From the NCBI GenBank assembly GCA_938002965.1, contig CALKZY010000034.1:99622-163621 (forward strand): a DNA stretch of 64,000 bases. Reading direction: 5' to 3'. The position numbers and the translations under genes were made by a program. The notes under the pieces are model-generated. The model was given only the letters and a program-made list of their open reading frames with translations, was not told the DNA's origin and searched no databases. This stretch comes from an uncultured Acidimicrobiales bacterium (lineage in GTDB: Bacteria; Actinomycetota; Acidimicrobiia; Acidimicrobiales; SZUA-35). Positions 26,845-35,704 of the stretch are shown piece after piece; position 1 is the first letter of the stretch; each line of letters starts with the position of its first letter.

Positions 26845-26858
26845 CAAACATCTGTTCG
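26845..26858. promoter_or_regulatory. LexA (SOS) box match
   Basis: The minus-strand sequence CGAACAGATGTTTG fits the Gram-positive LexA consensus CGAACRNRYGTTYG at every position. It lies about 170 bp before mraZ and 210 bp before the divergent gene. A single site by eye is suggestive, not proof. Confidence 0.45.
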
Positions 26859-27037
26859 AAATTACAACCTCGTAATATCGGCCAGATGCTTGTCGGCGAG
26901 ACGTCATGCACACTGGTGCCCCAGCACAAGAGGACGCCGCAACCGCTGGAATAGTGCGGTTTTAGTAGTCTTCACCCACCTGCCAAACAGGCAACTGATC
27001 AACATCGGCGACGACCGACGCGAATACCTGGTGTGAG

Positions 27038-27072
27038 GTGGGGCGAAGTGGGGCGAGGGGGCGACAATGGGG
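27038..27072 (+). promoter_or_regulatory. Second MraZ-type GTGGG array, overlapping the start of the lipoate-ligase-like gene
   Basis: On the plus strand GTGGG at 27038-27042 and 27048-27052 is followed, in the same 10-bp phase, by GGGGC (27058-27062) and TGGGG (27068-27072). The first 15 bases, GTGGGGCGAAGTGGG, are identical to the minus-strand core of the mraZ array. It runs from -29 to +6 of ATG 27067, where a bound repressor could block transcription or initiation. Confidence 0.6.
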
Positions 27073-27897
27073 AGTATGACCCAGGCCTCCGGATCGGCCG
27101 AACCGCCACCCCCTGTGCTCCCTGCGCCTCCTGTGCTCCCACCCCCGTCTGCCTCTGAGCTTGAGGATCTGGAGCTCTCCAGACGCGACGGCCTCACTGC
27201 CCCACTGAACGGCTGGAGCGTCTGGAACAGCACCGGCGATGCCAATTCGTTCCACCACTATCAGCCGGACCACGTTGGCCACGAGATCTGGGTTCGCGAC
27301 CTCGACCGGATGGCCGTCGTTCTTGGCTCTACCCAAACGGCTGACGTCTTGAATCCGGGCATCGTCGACCTCGACTTCGAGGTTTGTCGGCGTCGGTCGG
27401 GCGGCGGGCTTGTGCATCTCGATACGTCCCAAGACGTCTGGATTGACGTTCTACTACCTGTCTCATCACCCTTGTGGCATGCCGACGTGGGTCGCTCGTT
27501 TCACTGGCTCGGCGACGTTTGGGCTGCCCTCCTGGCCGACCTCGTTCCCGACGCTTTGGTCTCGGCTCATCGCGGACCAAACCAGGGTTCCGGCCGCATT
27601 CTTTGTTTCGCCGGCCTCGGCCACGGCGAAGTCACGGTTGACGGACGCAAAGTTGTGGGACTGTCGCAACGACGAACCCGACAATGGGCTCGCCTACAGT
27701 GCGCCATCGTCCAACATTGGCCTGCAGACGATCTGTTCTTCCTGCTCCGCGGACTAGATGAGGACTCCCGTGCACCCGATCCGCGTTCTGTGCTTGCCGG
27801 GCTCCGACCAGAACAAAGCGCCATTGATCGACTCCACCTGATCACTCGTTTTCTGGAGGCCGTGACCAGGCGAACCCCACACGAAATCGCCGAGTAA
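27067..27897 (+). CDS. Lipoate/biotin protein ligase A family protein
   Basis: This 276-residue protein has the LplA-type fold. After a Pro-rich N-terminus come the acyl-binding glycine loop (VCRRRSGGGLVHLDTSQDVW, about residues 106-125) and the conserved nucleotide/lysine segment (LCFAGLGHGEVTVDGRKVVG, then LSQRRTR). Such enzymes attach lipoate, octanoate or biotin to carrier proteins, or act as transferases; no lipoylated-enzyme genes are nearby to choose between them. ATG 27067 is preceded by GGGGG at 5 nt; an ATG at 27076 is the alternative. It is divergent from mraZ and its start overlaps a phased GTGGG array, so it may be under MraZ control. Confidence 0.85.
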   Translation: MGSMTQASGSAEPPPPVLPAPPVLPPPSASELEDLELSRRDGLTAPLNGWSVWNSTGDANSFHHYQPDHVGHEIWVRDLDRMAVVLGSTQTADVLNPGIVDLDFEVCRRRSGGGLVHLDTSQDVWIDVLLPVSSPLWHADVGRSFHWLGDVWAALLADLVPDALVSAHRGPNQGSGRILCFAGLGHGEVTVDGRKVVGLSQRRTRQWARLQCAIVQHWPADDLFFLLRGLDEDSRAPDPRSVLAGLRPEQSAIDRLHLITRFLEAVTRRTPHEIAE

Positions 27898-27971
27898 ACG
27901 AAGACTCAAGCCGCGGGCACGATTTTCCGTATTACTTCTCACGGTCGGGCGGTGCCGGTTAGTCTTTGTCA

Positions 27972-28472
27972 ATGGCACGGGCTTTGGTTCTTAATGCAAC
28001 CTATGAGCCGATTGGTGTCGTGTCCGGACGAAGGGCACTGATCTTGGCTCTAGCCGAGCGAGTGGACGTCTTGTCCGAGTCGGACACCGTGTACTCCTCG
28101 GCTGACTTGGCCGTTCCCGTTCCCTCAGTAGTCCGCCTCCGCTACTTCGTCAAAGTTCCGTACAAGCGGACAGCACCGCTGAGTCGCCGAGCGGTCTTTG
28201 CTCGGGACAGGGGCAAGTGCCAATACTGCTTCCGCCAGGCCGAGAGTATCGATCATGTTATGCCGCGCTCAAAGGGCGGGCCCCACACCTGGGAAAACGT
28301 GGTCGCCTGCTGCCGCAAGTGCAACACGTCCAAAGGTGATCGGCTACTAGACGACTGCCACCTGAGCCTGCGGGCACCACCCAAGGCCCCCACGCAGTAC
28401 GTGTGGGTGAAGGTAGCGGCCGGAGCCATCCCTGACGACTGGACCCCTTACCTGGACCGGCAGGCCGCATAG
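27972..28472 (+). CDS. HNH endonuclease
   Basis: This 166-residue protein has an N-terminal part (ARALVLNATYEPIGVVSGRRA) and a C-terminal HNH nuclease fold. The HNH part has two zinc-binding CxxC pairs (CQYC and CRKC) flanking SIDHVMPRSKGGPHTWENVV, where the His of DHV and the Asn of ENVV are the catalytic/metal residues. This architecture is common as a stand-alone gene in Actinobacteria; the target is unknown. No phage or restriction genes are near. ATG 27972 is chosen over TTG 27966. Confidence 0.93.
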   Translation: MARALVLNATYEPIGVVSGRRALILALAERVDVLSESDTVYSSADLAVPVPSVVRLRYFVKVPYKRTAPLSRRAVFARDRGKCQYCFRQAESIDHVMPRSKGGPHTWENVVACCRKCNTSKGDRLLDDCHLSLRAPPKAPTQYVWVKVAAGAIPDDWTPYLDRQAA

Positions 28473-28618
28473 GCCCGGACCGGGTTCGCTCAACAGCGCC
28501 CGTGCCGTATACCGTTGGGTAACGACGCGGTGGTTGTTGACGCCGGACGGTCGACTACCGACGCCGGGCCGCCAAGGCCCCAAACCACCGGGCTGCGCGA
28601 AGAGGGGACTGATTTCAC

Positions 28619-29866
28619 ATGGAAGCCAACTATTCACACGAAGCCGAGGCCTACCGGGAGAAGATCCAGGCTTTCCTGGCCGAGCATCTTCCGGCCCAAT
28701 GGAGTGGAGTCGGGGCCCTTTCCAGCGACGAGGCCATGGCTTTCACCCAGCAGTGGCGAAACACCCTTCGAGACAACGGACTTCTTGCTCTGAGCTGGCC
28801 CACAGAATACGGCGGCGCCGGTCTTACCCCGTTGGAGTCGGTCATCATCGCCGAGGAGTTTCAGAAGGCCGGGGTGCCCACCGGGGGCCCCAACGACGTC
28901 TTTGGGATCCAGATGGTTGGTAACACCATCGTTCAATGGGGAACCGAGGAACAAAAAAGGCACTTCCTACCCCGAATCATCAGCGGCGAAGACGTCTGGT
29001 GCCAGGGTTACTCCGAGCCCAACGCCGGTTCAGACCTTGCCAACCTTGGTTGTCGAGCCGAGCTCGACGGCGACGAGTGGATCATCAACGGCCAGAAAAT
29101 CTGGACTTCGGCTGGTCACCTGGCCAACTGGATCTTCGTCCTGACGAGGACCGACGCCGATGTCAAGAAGCATCGAGGCATCACATTCCTACTCGTCCCG
29201 ATGGACCAACCTGGTGTTGAGGTTCGACCAATCAAAATGCTGTCCGGCGAGTCGGAGTTCAACGAAATTTTCTTCACCGACGCCCGCACAACCAAGAACA
29301 ACGTCATCGGCGAAGTGAACGGCGGCTGGGGCGTCGCCATGACCCTTCTCGGCTTCGAGCGGGGCGAAGCTGCGGCCAAGACCCCCATTGCCTTCAAGGG
29401 CGAACTCGATCGCCTACTGGAGCTGGCCAAAGAAAAGGGATGCGCCGACGACCCTGTCATCCGTCAGCGTCTCATGTGGTGCTACTCCAAGGTCGAGGTC
29501 ATGCGGTATCTGGGGATGCGGACACTCACCGCCTTTCTCGAAGGCAATCACCCCGGCGCCGACGGCTCCATCTTCAAGCTCTATTGGTCGGAGTACCACC
29601 GCTTGGTCACCGAATTGGCGGTCGATATTTTGGGCCCCGACGGCATGCATTTCGTTGGCAAACTTCCGACCAGTGCATTTGCCACAGACCAACCGGGGGC
29701 CCCGAATGACTCCGGCTCATGGATCGGCACGTTCCTGAACGCCAGGGCTGGCACGATTTATGCCGGAACCAGTCAGGTGCAGCGAAACATCATCGGGGAA
29801 ATGGTTCTCGGTCTGCCCAAAGAACCTCGCACGGACGGCGGACCTTGGAAGGACACCCCCAAGTAG
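28619..29866 (+). CDS. Acyl-CoA dehydrogenase family protein
   Basis: This 415-residue FAD-dependent dehydrogenase oxidises an acyl-CoA to the 2-enoyl-CoA. Visible features: N-terminal helical domain (EAEAYREKIQAFLAEHLP), the FAD/substrate region QGYSEPNAGSDLANLGCRAE (about 132-151), the beta-domain WIINGQKIWTSAGHLANWIF, and the C-terminal helices ending in GAGTIYAGTSQVQ-like RAGTIYAGTSQVQRNIIGE. The chain-length preference is unknown. The following small gene begins 24 nt after it and may be co-transcribed. Confidence 0.95.
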   Translation: MEANYSHEAEAYREKIQAFLAEHLPAQWSGVGALSSDEAMAFTQQWRNTLRDNGLLALSWPTEYGGAGLTPLESVIIAEEFQKAGVPTGGPNDVFGIQMVGNTIVQWGTEEQKRHFLPRIISGEDVWCQGYSEPNAGSDLANLGCRAELDGDEWIINGQKIWTSAGHLANWIFVLTRTDADVKKHRGITFLLVPMDQPGVEVRPIKMLSGESEFNEIFFTDARTTKNNVIGEVNGGWGVAMTLLGFERGEAAAKTPIAFKGELDRLLELAKEKGCADDPVIRQRLMWCYSKVEVMRYLGMRTLTAFLEGNHPGADGSIFKLYWSEYHRLVTELAVDILGPDGMHFVGKLPTSAFATDQPGAPNDSGSWIGTFLNARAGTIYAGTSQVQRNIIGEMVLGLPKEPRTDGGPWKDTPK

Positions 29867-29890
29867 CTCAACCCCGGCCACACTGAACTC

Positions 29891-30181
29891 ATGGACAAGT
29901 CCGCGATAGGCGTATGGAGCAAGGTGGCGGCGGCCGTTGCCCGGCGTCCCGACCTTTGGTCAACAGCCGGCCGTGCAGTACGATCCCATGCTCCTGAGCG
30001 CTGGTGGCGTACCAGACCCTGGCTGCCTATCCCCGACCGACGGTGGATGGAGTTCAGGATGACGACCGCCTACGGGACGGCATCACCGACAGCCGGCTCA
30101 GGATCAGCCGCAATTCAGGCCGATGAGGTTATCGAATGGCTCGAATGGTTGCGTTCCTGGCACAGTGACGAGTCGGCCTAG
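29891..30181 (+). CDS. Small conserved protein of unknown function
   Basis: These 96 residues contain a Trp-rich basic core (RRPDLWSTAGRAVRSHAPERWW, then RTRPWLPIPDRRWMEFRMTTAYG) and a C-terminal helix with WLEWLRSW. I recognise a similar pattern (WWRRxPFLPLPDxxYLRFRxxTAYG) in small hypothetical proteins of Actinobacteria; no function is known. No signal peptide or membrane segment is evident. It lies 24 nt after the acyl-CoA dehydrogenase gene. The pattern match is from memory and not tested. Confidence 0.7.
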   Translation: MDKSAIGVWSKVAAAVARRPDLWSTAGRAVRSHAPERWWRTRPWLPIPDRRWMEFRMTTAYGTASPTAGSGSAAIQADEVIEWLEWLRSWHSDESA

Positions 30182-30459
30182 TAGCCAAGACGCAAAACCG
30201 GTCCGCTGGTCACGGTTTTGGATCCGCCACGATCTACTGCGAGAATGGTCAATTCATCAGAGCATCACCGCATCGCCCAAGCCGATAGTGAACAACTGAT
30301 GGCCCGACAGTGAATACCTGATCACAAGGTGAGACGTGCTACGACAATGCTGTCGAGCAGTTCCCGCGTTGCTAAGGCGGTGATTGGCCTTGAGTGCCGA
30401 TACGAATACCGGATTATCCGATACCCTGCCACGGGGAGCGGTTAGGAGGCAGCCCAAAA

Positions 30460-31446
30460 GTGAGCACAACTGAAGCCGCCGTGTTGGATGAAACACGGGC
30501 TTATCAATTTGCTTCAGCCTTCAATGCCATCCGGGACAATATCCAGCAGGTTGTTCGTGGCAAGCAGTATGTAGTCGAACAGACGCTGCTTTGCCTGATC
30601 TCTGGAGGACATCTTCTCGTAGAAGATGTACCCGGTGTCGGCAAGACGCTGTTGGCCAAGGCTCTCGCCGCATCGGTGGGTGCCAAAATCGGGCGCATAC
30701 AGTTCACCCCGGATCTACTCCCGGGTGACGTGACCGGAATCAACGTCTGGAATCGCAATTCTTCGACCTTTGATTTCCGCCCTGGACCTATTTTCACCGA
30801 GCTTGTTCTCGCCGACGAGATCAACCGGGCCTCGCCCAAGACGCAGTCAGCGCTTCTAGAGGCCATGGCGGAGTCTCAAGTCACCGTCGATGGCGTCACT
30901 CACGCCCTCAGCTCAACGTTCATGGTGCTGGCTACGCAGAATCCGATCGAGCAGGAGGGCACGTACCCGCTGCCTGAAGCCCAGCTCGACCGATTCCAGA
31001 TGAAAATCTCCGTCGGGTACCCCGACCGTTCCGAGGAACTAAACATTCTCCGGACCCACGAGACCGACGGCCTAGTGGGCCGACTCCGTGCCGTGGCCTC
31101 GCTGCAGGACGTCGCCGCCATGCAACAGATGGTCTCGGCCGTCCAGATTGCTCCCGAGCTACGGAACTACCTCATTGATCTCGCTGACGCGACCAGGCGC
31201 CATCAGGCAGTGTCGCTCGGCCTGTCTCCTCGAGGCACTCTCAGCCTGCAGCGAGTCGGACGAGCCCGTGCCGTGTCGCAAGGGCGCACCTACGTAACAG
31301 ACGACGACATCAAGTCCGTCGCCCCCTACGTTATGGCCCACCGTGTACTGTTGCGGCCTGAGGCAACCATCCAAGGCGCCACCTCTGCCGGCGTCGTAAC
31401 CGACATCCTGCGAGCGGTGCCGGTCCCCTACGACCGCGCTAGATGA
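30460..31446 (+). CDS. MoxR family AAA+ ATPase
   Basis: MoxR ATPases act as chaperones that help assemble or activate partner complexes, usually with DUF58 proteins. Walker A is VEDVPGVGKTLLAKALA, Walker B is LVLADEINRASPKTQSALLEAM, and the sensor-1 region is STFMVLATQNPIEQEGTYPLPEAQLDRF. The lid ends with LSPRGTLSLQRVGRARA. I chose GTG 30460 (328 residues) because TAGGAGG is 10 nt upstream; the frame is open further but that part is not conserved. It is followed by DUF58 (4-nt overlap) and transglutaminase genes, a widespread three-gene unit. Confidence 0.95.
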   Translation: MSTTEAAVLDETRAYQFASAFNAIRDNIQQVVRGKQYVVEQTLLCLISGGHLLVEDVPGVGKTLLAKALAASVGAKIGRIQFTPDLLPGDVTGINVWNRNSSTFDFRPGPIFTELVLADEINRASPKTQSALLEAMAESQVTVDGVTHALSSTFMVLATQNPIEQEGTYPLPEAQLDRFQMKISVGYPDRSEELNILRTHETDGLVGRLRAVASLQDVAAMQQMVSAVQIAPELRNYLIDLADATRRHQAVSLGLSPRGTLSLQRVGRARAVSQGRTYVTDDDIKSVAPYVMAHRVLLRPEATIQGATSAGVVTDILRAVPVPYDRAR

Positions 31447-32630
31447 AACTGACGAGGGCCGGTCTCGTACTGGTCGTCGCAGTCATCATGTTGGTGGCGG
31501 CGGCCCGACTCTTTGGGCTGTTGGAACTGTACATCCTTGCGGCGGCGACAACTGCTGTTCTCGCACTGGCAGCGCTCTACACATCCACGACAAGGCTCGA
31601 CGTCGCCGTCAGTCGCACGGCTACACCGGCCCGGCTTCGTGCCGGAACAACGGCCCGAATCGATTTGGTGCTACGAAATCGTTCTCAGCGGAAGAGCCCG
31701 GTCATGTCGGTCTACGACCAACTCGAGGATGATCGTGGCGCCTCCGTTCACGTTGCCCCGCTTAGATCCCAGGAAGACGCCCGGCTGGCCTACCGACTTC
31801 CAGCGCGGTCCCGCGGTCGACTTTCGGTCGGTCCGCTGGACATCACTCTTGGTGACCATCTGGGCCTGACAACGACAACAATTCGCGCTGCCAGGCTGAC
31901 CGAGCTGATCGTCCACGCAAAGCTCCATAACCTGGCGCCGCTCGTCGCCGTTGCCGGTAGCGATCCGGCCACGGACCAGCAGCAGATTCGATCGATCGCT
32001 ACATCAGGCGATGAGTTCTTCGCCCTCCGGCCCTATGTGGTGGGAGACGAGCTAAAACGAGTCAACTGGAAGGCATCGGCCCGCCATGACGACCTTGTCG
32101 TTCGACAAGATGAGCGGCCTAGGACCGGTCGGGTGACCATCCTGCTCGACCTCTCTCCCGACGCCTACGACGATGACGGATTCGAACGGGCGATTTCGGC
32201 TGCACTCAGCGCCCTGTATGCCGGATTCCACGGAGGCGACACACTCCGATTCGCCACATCGGCCACTCCTGCGCTCACGGAAATCCGAACCAGGTCCGAG
32301 CTTGAAGGCGTAGACGAGCAGCTGGCGCTCATCGGGCAATCCAGGGAAGGCTCATTCGTCCAACGGATCGAGGAAGTGTCCCGGTCGACGCGCGGCGGGA
32401 CGCTCGTCGTTGTCGGTGGTACGTTTGACGAGAGTCTACAGAAGGCTTTGGAGCGCATTCTCGGCTCATTCGGCCTACTTGTTGCGGTGTCGTGCCAGCG
32501 CCCCCGCAAGCAGTTGCCGGAGTGGATCGTCCTTCACTCCGACGAAAACAACTTTCCAATGAAATGGAACAACGCCGTCGCTGGTTCACAGGTGGTCCGT
32601 CCACCGACCGTTGGACTCGGCGACAGATGA
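31443..32630 (+). CDS. DUF58 domain protein (MoxR partner)
   Basis: This 395-residue protein begins with two transmembrane helices (about 1-45), a beta-rich segment, and then the DUF58 domain with the signature YVVGDELKRVNWKASARHDDLVVRQDE split as GDELKRVNWKASAR. The C-terminal part resembles a von Willebrand factor A-like fold (VTILLDLSPDAYDDDGFERA). Such proteins are predicted MoxR clients. ATG 31443 overlaps the MoxR stop by 4 nt. Function beyond membership in the unit is unknown. Confidence 0.92.
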   Translation: MKLTRAGLVLVVAVIMLVAAARLFGLLELYILAAATTAVLALAALYTSTTRLDVAVSRTATPARLRAGTTARIDLVLRNRSQRKSPVMSVYDQLEDDRGASVHVAPLRSQEDARLAYRLPARSRGRLSVGPLDITLGDHLGLTTTTIRAARLTELIVHAKLHNLAPLVAVAGSDPATDQQQIRSIATSGDEFFALRPYVVGDELKRVNWKASARHDDLVVRQDERPRTGRVTILLDLSPDAYDDDGFERAISAALSALYAGFHGGDTLRFATSATPALTEIRTRSELEGVDEQLALIGQSREGSFVQRIEEVSRSTRGGTLVVVGGTFDESLQKALERILGSFGLLVAVSCQRPRKQLPEWIVLHSDENNFPMKWNNAVAGSQVVRPPTVGLGDR

Positions 32631-32644
32631 TCTAGGAACGCCTG

Positions 32645-35005
32645 ATGCAGAACACCCCGGCCCGCCACCTCGCTCCGCTCTGGCTCGAGATGGCTGCTGC
32701 CATGCTCGTCCCCAGCGCCATTGTCGGCTTCATCAGGGTGTTTGCCGAACCGAGAGCCATAATCCCAATCATCGGAGCAGCGCTTCTCTCATCGGCGGTC
32801 TCGGTCGTTTCCCGAAGGCTGGGTCTACCCCTGATCCTTACCGCCATCGGGTCGTTCGGATTGCTCGGCCTGTTGATCATCAACGCCTACGCACCAGGGA
32901 CCGCCACGCTGGGCATCATTCCCAGCAGCGAGACGGTTGCTGGTCTTCAGGTACTCGCCGATGATCTTGTGGTCAATTTCCAAGGCCAGAAGTCACTGGT
33001 TCCCACGCTGGACTCGTTCATCGCCACCTCGATGGTGGCGGCCTGGGTAATGGCATTCTTGACCGACTGGGGGGCCATGCGGCTCCGATTGGCCTTTGAG
33101 CCGGTATTTCCCTCCAGCCTAATTTTCCTGTTTACCGCTATTCCCCCGATCTCGGCCAGTGAAAACCAGATTCTGGCCACAGTCGTCTTTGCCCTCGGCT
33201 TGGCCAACTGGGCAGTTGCGCAACGGGTGGCCAAGCTAGTCGAGCAAACGGTTTGGCTGCCGGCTCACGAGCGCCTGGGCCCAAGTACCTTGGCTAAGGG
33301 CGCGCTCATACTCTCGGCTGTGGCTGTAGCAGGTGGCGTCGTCGTGGGTCCACGGATCCCTTGGGCCAACGCCGAACCGATGTACAGCTTCGCCGAGCAG
33401 CGAGATCCGGTCAGACGAGTTGTAAGCCCGTACGTTCAGATCGACAAGCGGCTAGTAGAGCAGCGCGATCAGGTTCTGTTTACCGTCGAGTCCGAAGAGT
33501 CCACCTATTGGCGAATCGCCGGGCTCGACAAGTACGAGGACAACCTATGGAAGGTCGAGGGCGACTTCTCCCCCGAGGACGGCAATCTGCCCGGTCAGGA
33601 CCTGGGCGGCCAGCGCCGCGAACTACGGCAGAAGATCGAGATCAAGTCACTTGCCGCTATCTGGCTTCCCGCCGCCTTTGCTCCGGCCCGCATCGAGGAA
33701 ACCTCAGCCGAGCTGACCTGGAACGGGGAGAGCAGTTCTCTAACCGTGTCCAACGGGGTCGAAGACAGCGACGGTGTCATCTACGAAATTATGTCCTCCG
33801 TCCCGAGTTTCTCCGTAGACGAGCTGCGGACCGCCCCAGAGGCCGTGACTGCTGACATCGCCGAACGCTACCTCGGGCTTCCCGACACGCTGACCTCAAG
33901 GGTGGCGGAAGAGGCCCAACAGATCGCGGCTGGCCAAGCGACCACCTATGACAAAATGTTGGCGCTGCAGGCTCACTTTCAGGGCTATGAGTACAGCCTG
34001 GACCTCGGCCCTCGAGGTGAGGACCCGGTTGAGACTTTCCTCAATGAACGCAGGGGTTTCTGCCAGCAGTTTGCTGGCACGTTCGCCTTAATGGCCCGCT
34101 CGCTCGGGGTACCGACCAGGGTGGCAACGGGCTTTACCTGGGGAGATCCGTCGACCAACGATGACGGCAACACGCTGTATACGGTGACCGGGCGTCATGC
34201 CCACGCTTGGCCCGAGGTCTACTTCGAGGGTCTGGGTTGGGTCGCCTTCGAGCCGACACCAGGACGCGGCCTGCCGGGCGCCACCAACTACACAAACATC
34301 ACACCCCAGCAGGACTCGCTAGTCGAGGGGTCTCAGGCCGCTGAAGACGAGGTCCAGCCAGATACTGAGCCTGAGCCTCTCCCCTCGGAAATCAATCCCC
34401 AGGATCCCGACAACCAGCCTCAGCCGGAACCCGATATCAGTCCCGGTGATGGCAGCGAAGAGTCTGACGGCTTTTCGTTCCCCTCGATTCCATGGCGACT
34501 CGTCGGTGTTATCGCACTCCTAGCCGCCTACCCTGTCGGCGTCTTTGCCGCCCGCAATCTTCGACGCCGCAACCGCAGGGTGTCATGTAACTCTCCGGCT
34601 GACCGGGTCGACGTGTCCTGGGCAGAGGCATGTGAAGAGTACGATCTCACGCTACGACAGCGACGGGCTCCATCGGAGACTCGCACAGAGTTTGCCGGAC
34701 GTCTTGTCGATGACGGCGCAGTCGGATCGGCCGAGATGAGGCAGCTAGCCGAGCTGGCCACCGCATCTCGCTTTTCGAGCGACGGAGTCACCGATACCCA
34801 AGCCGGGCAGGCCGATCAGCTCGGTAACTCGATCGGCACCGCGGTGGCTGAGCTATTGCCCGCTCCGGCCCGGCTCAGTCGCATCCTTGATCCTCGAAGA
34901 TTGCTAAGACGTGGATCACCGCGCCAGTTGATTACCGAAACCTTGCGTCAGAACAACGGCCGCCAAGGGGAACTGATCGAGGTTGGTAGCGCCGAGGAGG
35001 CGTAA
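32645..35005 (+). CDS. TgpA-type membrane transglutaminase-like protein
   Basis: This 786-residue protein has six or so N-terminal membrane helices (about 15-230), an extracytoplasmic transglutaminase-like domain, one further helix (about 625-645), and a cytoplasmic C-terminal domain (DUF4129-like). The catalytic triad is Cys in ERRGFCQQFAGTFALMARS, His in GRHAHAWPEVYFEGLGW, and Asp/Glu in FEPTPGRG. A Pro/Asp/Glu-rich linker lies before the last helix. TAGGAA precedes ATG 32645. It may cross-link or hydrolyse extracytoplasmic protein; the substrate is not known. It ends the moxR/DUF58 operon. Confidence 0.93.
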   Translation: MQNTPARHLAPLWLEMAAAMLVPSAIVGFIRVFAEPRAIIPIIGAALLSSAVSVVSRRLGLPLILTAIGSFGLLGLLIINAYAPGTATLGIIPSSETVAGLQVLADDLVVNFQGQKSLVPTLDSFIATSMVAAWVMAFLTDWGAMRLRLAFEPVFPSSLIFLFTAIPPISASENQILATVVFALGLANWAVAQRVAKLVEQTVWLPAHERLGPSTLAKGALILSAVAVAGGVVVGPRIPWANAEPMYSFAEQRDPVRRVVSPYVQIDKRLVEQRDQVLFTVESEESTYWRIAGLDKYEDNLWKVEGDFSPEDGNLPGQDLGGQRRELRQKIEIKSLAAIWLPAAFAPARIEETSAELTWNGESSSLTVSNGVEDSDGVIYEIMSSVPSFSVDELRTAPEAVTADIAERYLGLPDTLTSRVAEEAQQIAAGQATTYDKMLALQAHFQGYEYSLDLGPRGEDPVETFLNERRGFCQQFAGTFALMARSLGVPTRVATGFTWGDPSTNDDGNTLYTVTGRHAHAWPEVYFEGLGWVAFEPTPGRGLPGATNYTNITPQQDSLVEGSQAAEDEVQPDTEPEPLPSEINPQDPDNQPQPEPDISPGDGSEESDGFSFPSIPWRLVGVIALLAAYPVGVFAARNLRRRNRRVSCNSPADRVDVSWAEACEEYDLTLRQRRAPSETRTEFAGRLVDDGAVGSAEMRQLAELATASRFSSDGVTDTQAGQADQLGNSIGTAVAELLPAPARLSRILDPRRLLRRGSPRQLITETLRQNNGRQGELIEVGSAEEA

Positions 35006-35082
35006 CAACCACGTTGCGGTAGGTCAGCGGCGCGTCTACGTGGACCGCCCCGACTACCAGGTGTTTGTCGGCTTTGCGAGGC

Positions 35083-35448
35083 TTATTCGTTGTCCTGGTC
35101 TTCGACCAGGTCCTCGTCGGTGCGCCCCGAGGTGGGGTTTGCCGCCTTGAAGGCTCGGGTGAACTGGTCAATCCCGGCCCGCCCCATCATTCGTAGATTG
35201 CGTTCGAAGCCGATGGCGGCACCCATGGTGACGACAAAACCGGCGAACGCCAGAAGAAAGTGAATCTGCAGCGTGGCGACCATCAACGCCAGCCCGACGG
35301 CGAACCAAAGAACCGTCCACTTCAACGAACCAAGCGCATGACGATAGACAGTTGTCTCCCCAACCTCGCGAGCGAGCCGAGGATCGGTGCGGTGGAGGTT
35401 TTCCTCTATCTCGGCGAGAATTCGCTGCTCATCTGGGGATAGGGGCAT
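35083..35448 (-). CDS. DUF3040 family small membrane protein
   Basis: The start MPLSPDEQRILAEIEENLHR followed by TDPRLAREV is the DUF3040 signature, found almost only in Actinobacteria and often close to mraZ or dinB. Two membrane helices follow (about residues 42-60 and 62-82), then a hydrophilic tail. There are 121 residues; AAGGA lies 9 nt upstream of ATG 35448. Function is unknown; the location next to dinB is a common actinobacterial arrangement. Confidence 0.93.
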   Translation of the reverse strand: MPLSPDEQRILAEIEENLHRTDPRLAREVGETTVYRHALGSLKWTVLWFAVGLALMVATLQIHFLLAFAGFVVTMGAAIGFERNLRMMGRAGIDQFTRAFKAANPTSGRTDEDLVEDQDNE

Positions 35449-35704
35449 AGTTTGGGTCCTTCGGCTTTCGGCAAGGGCCTCATCGCTTGCTTTCTACAGT
35501 CTCGCGCAAGATGGGGCGAGGAACAACGCAGGCCGGTACTTCAATGCGCTTATTTGGGAAACTCCGCCCAATTGTCGCCTATTTCCGCCATTGAACCAGC
35601 GGTGACGCGTCATGCGTGGTCATCGTGGATCCAATCGGCGGTTCCCGCACTCCCTTCAGCCAACATCGGCAAAAATTGTGAGGGATCCTTAAGGGTAGCC
35701 AGAA

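Larger units (their letters stand above)
26677..27066. other. Divergent regulatory region between mraZ and the lipoate-ligase-like gene
   Basis: This 390-bp gap holds no convincing gene. It contains two phased GTGGG arrays, one for each divergent gene, and a LexA-box match between them, annotated separately. No strong sigma-70 promoter was picked out; on the mraZ side TTGCGT, 16 bp, TTAATT overlaps the array and is only a weak candidate. Confidence 0.7.

Noticed and set aside
26842..27036. Small frame within the mraZ divergent region
   Set aside because: It covers the LexA-box match and has no ribosome site; regulatory DNA is the better explanation.
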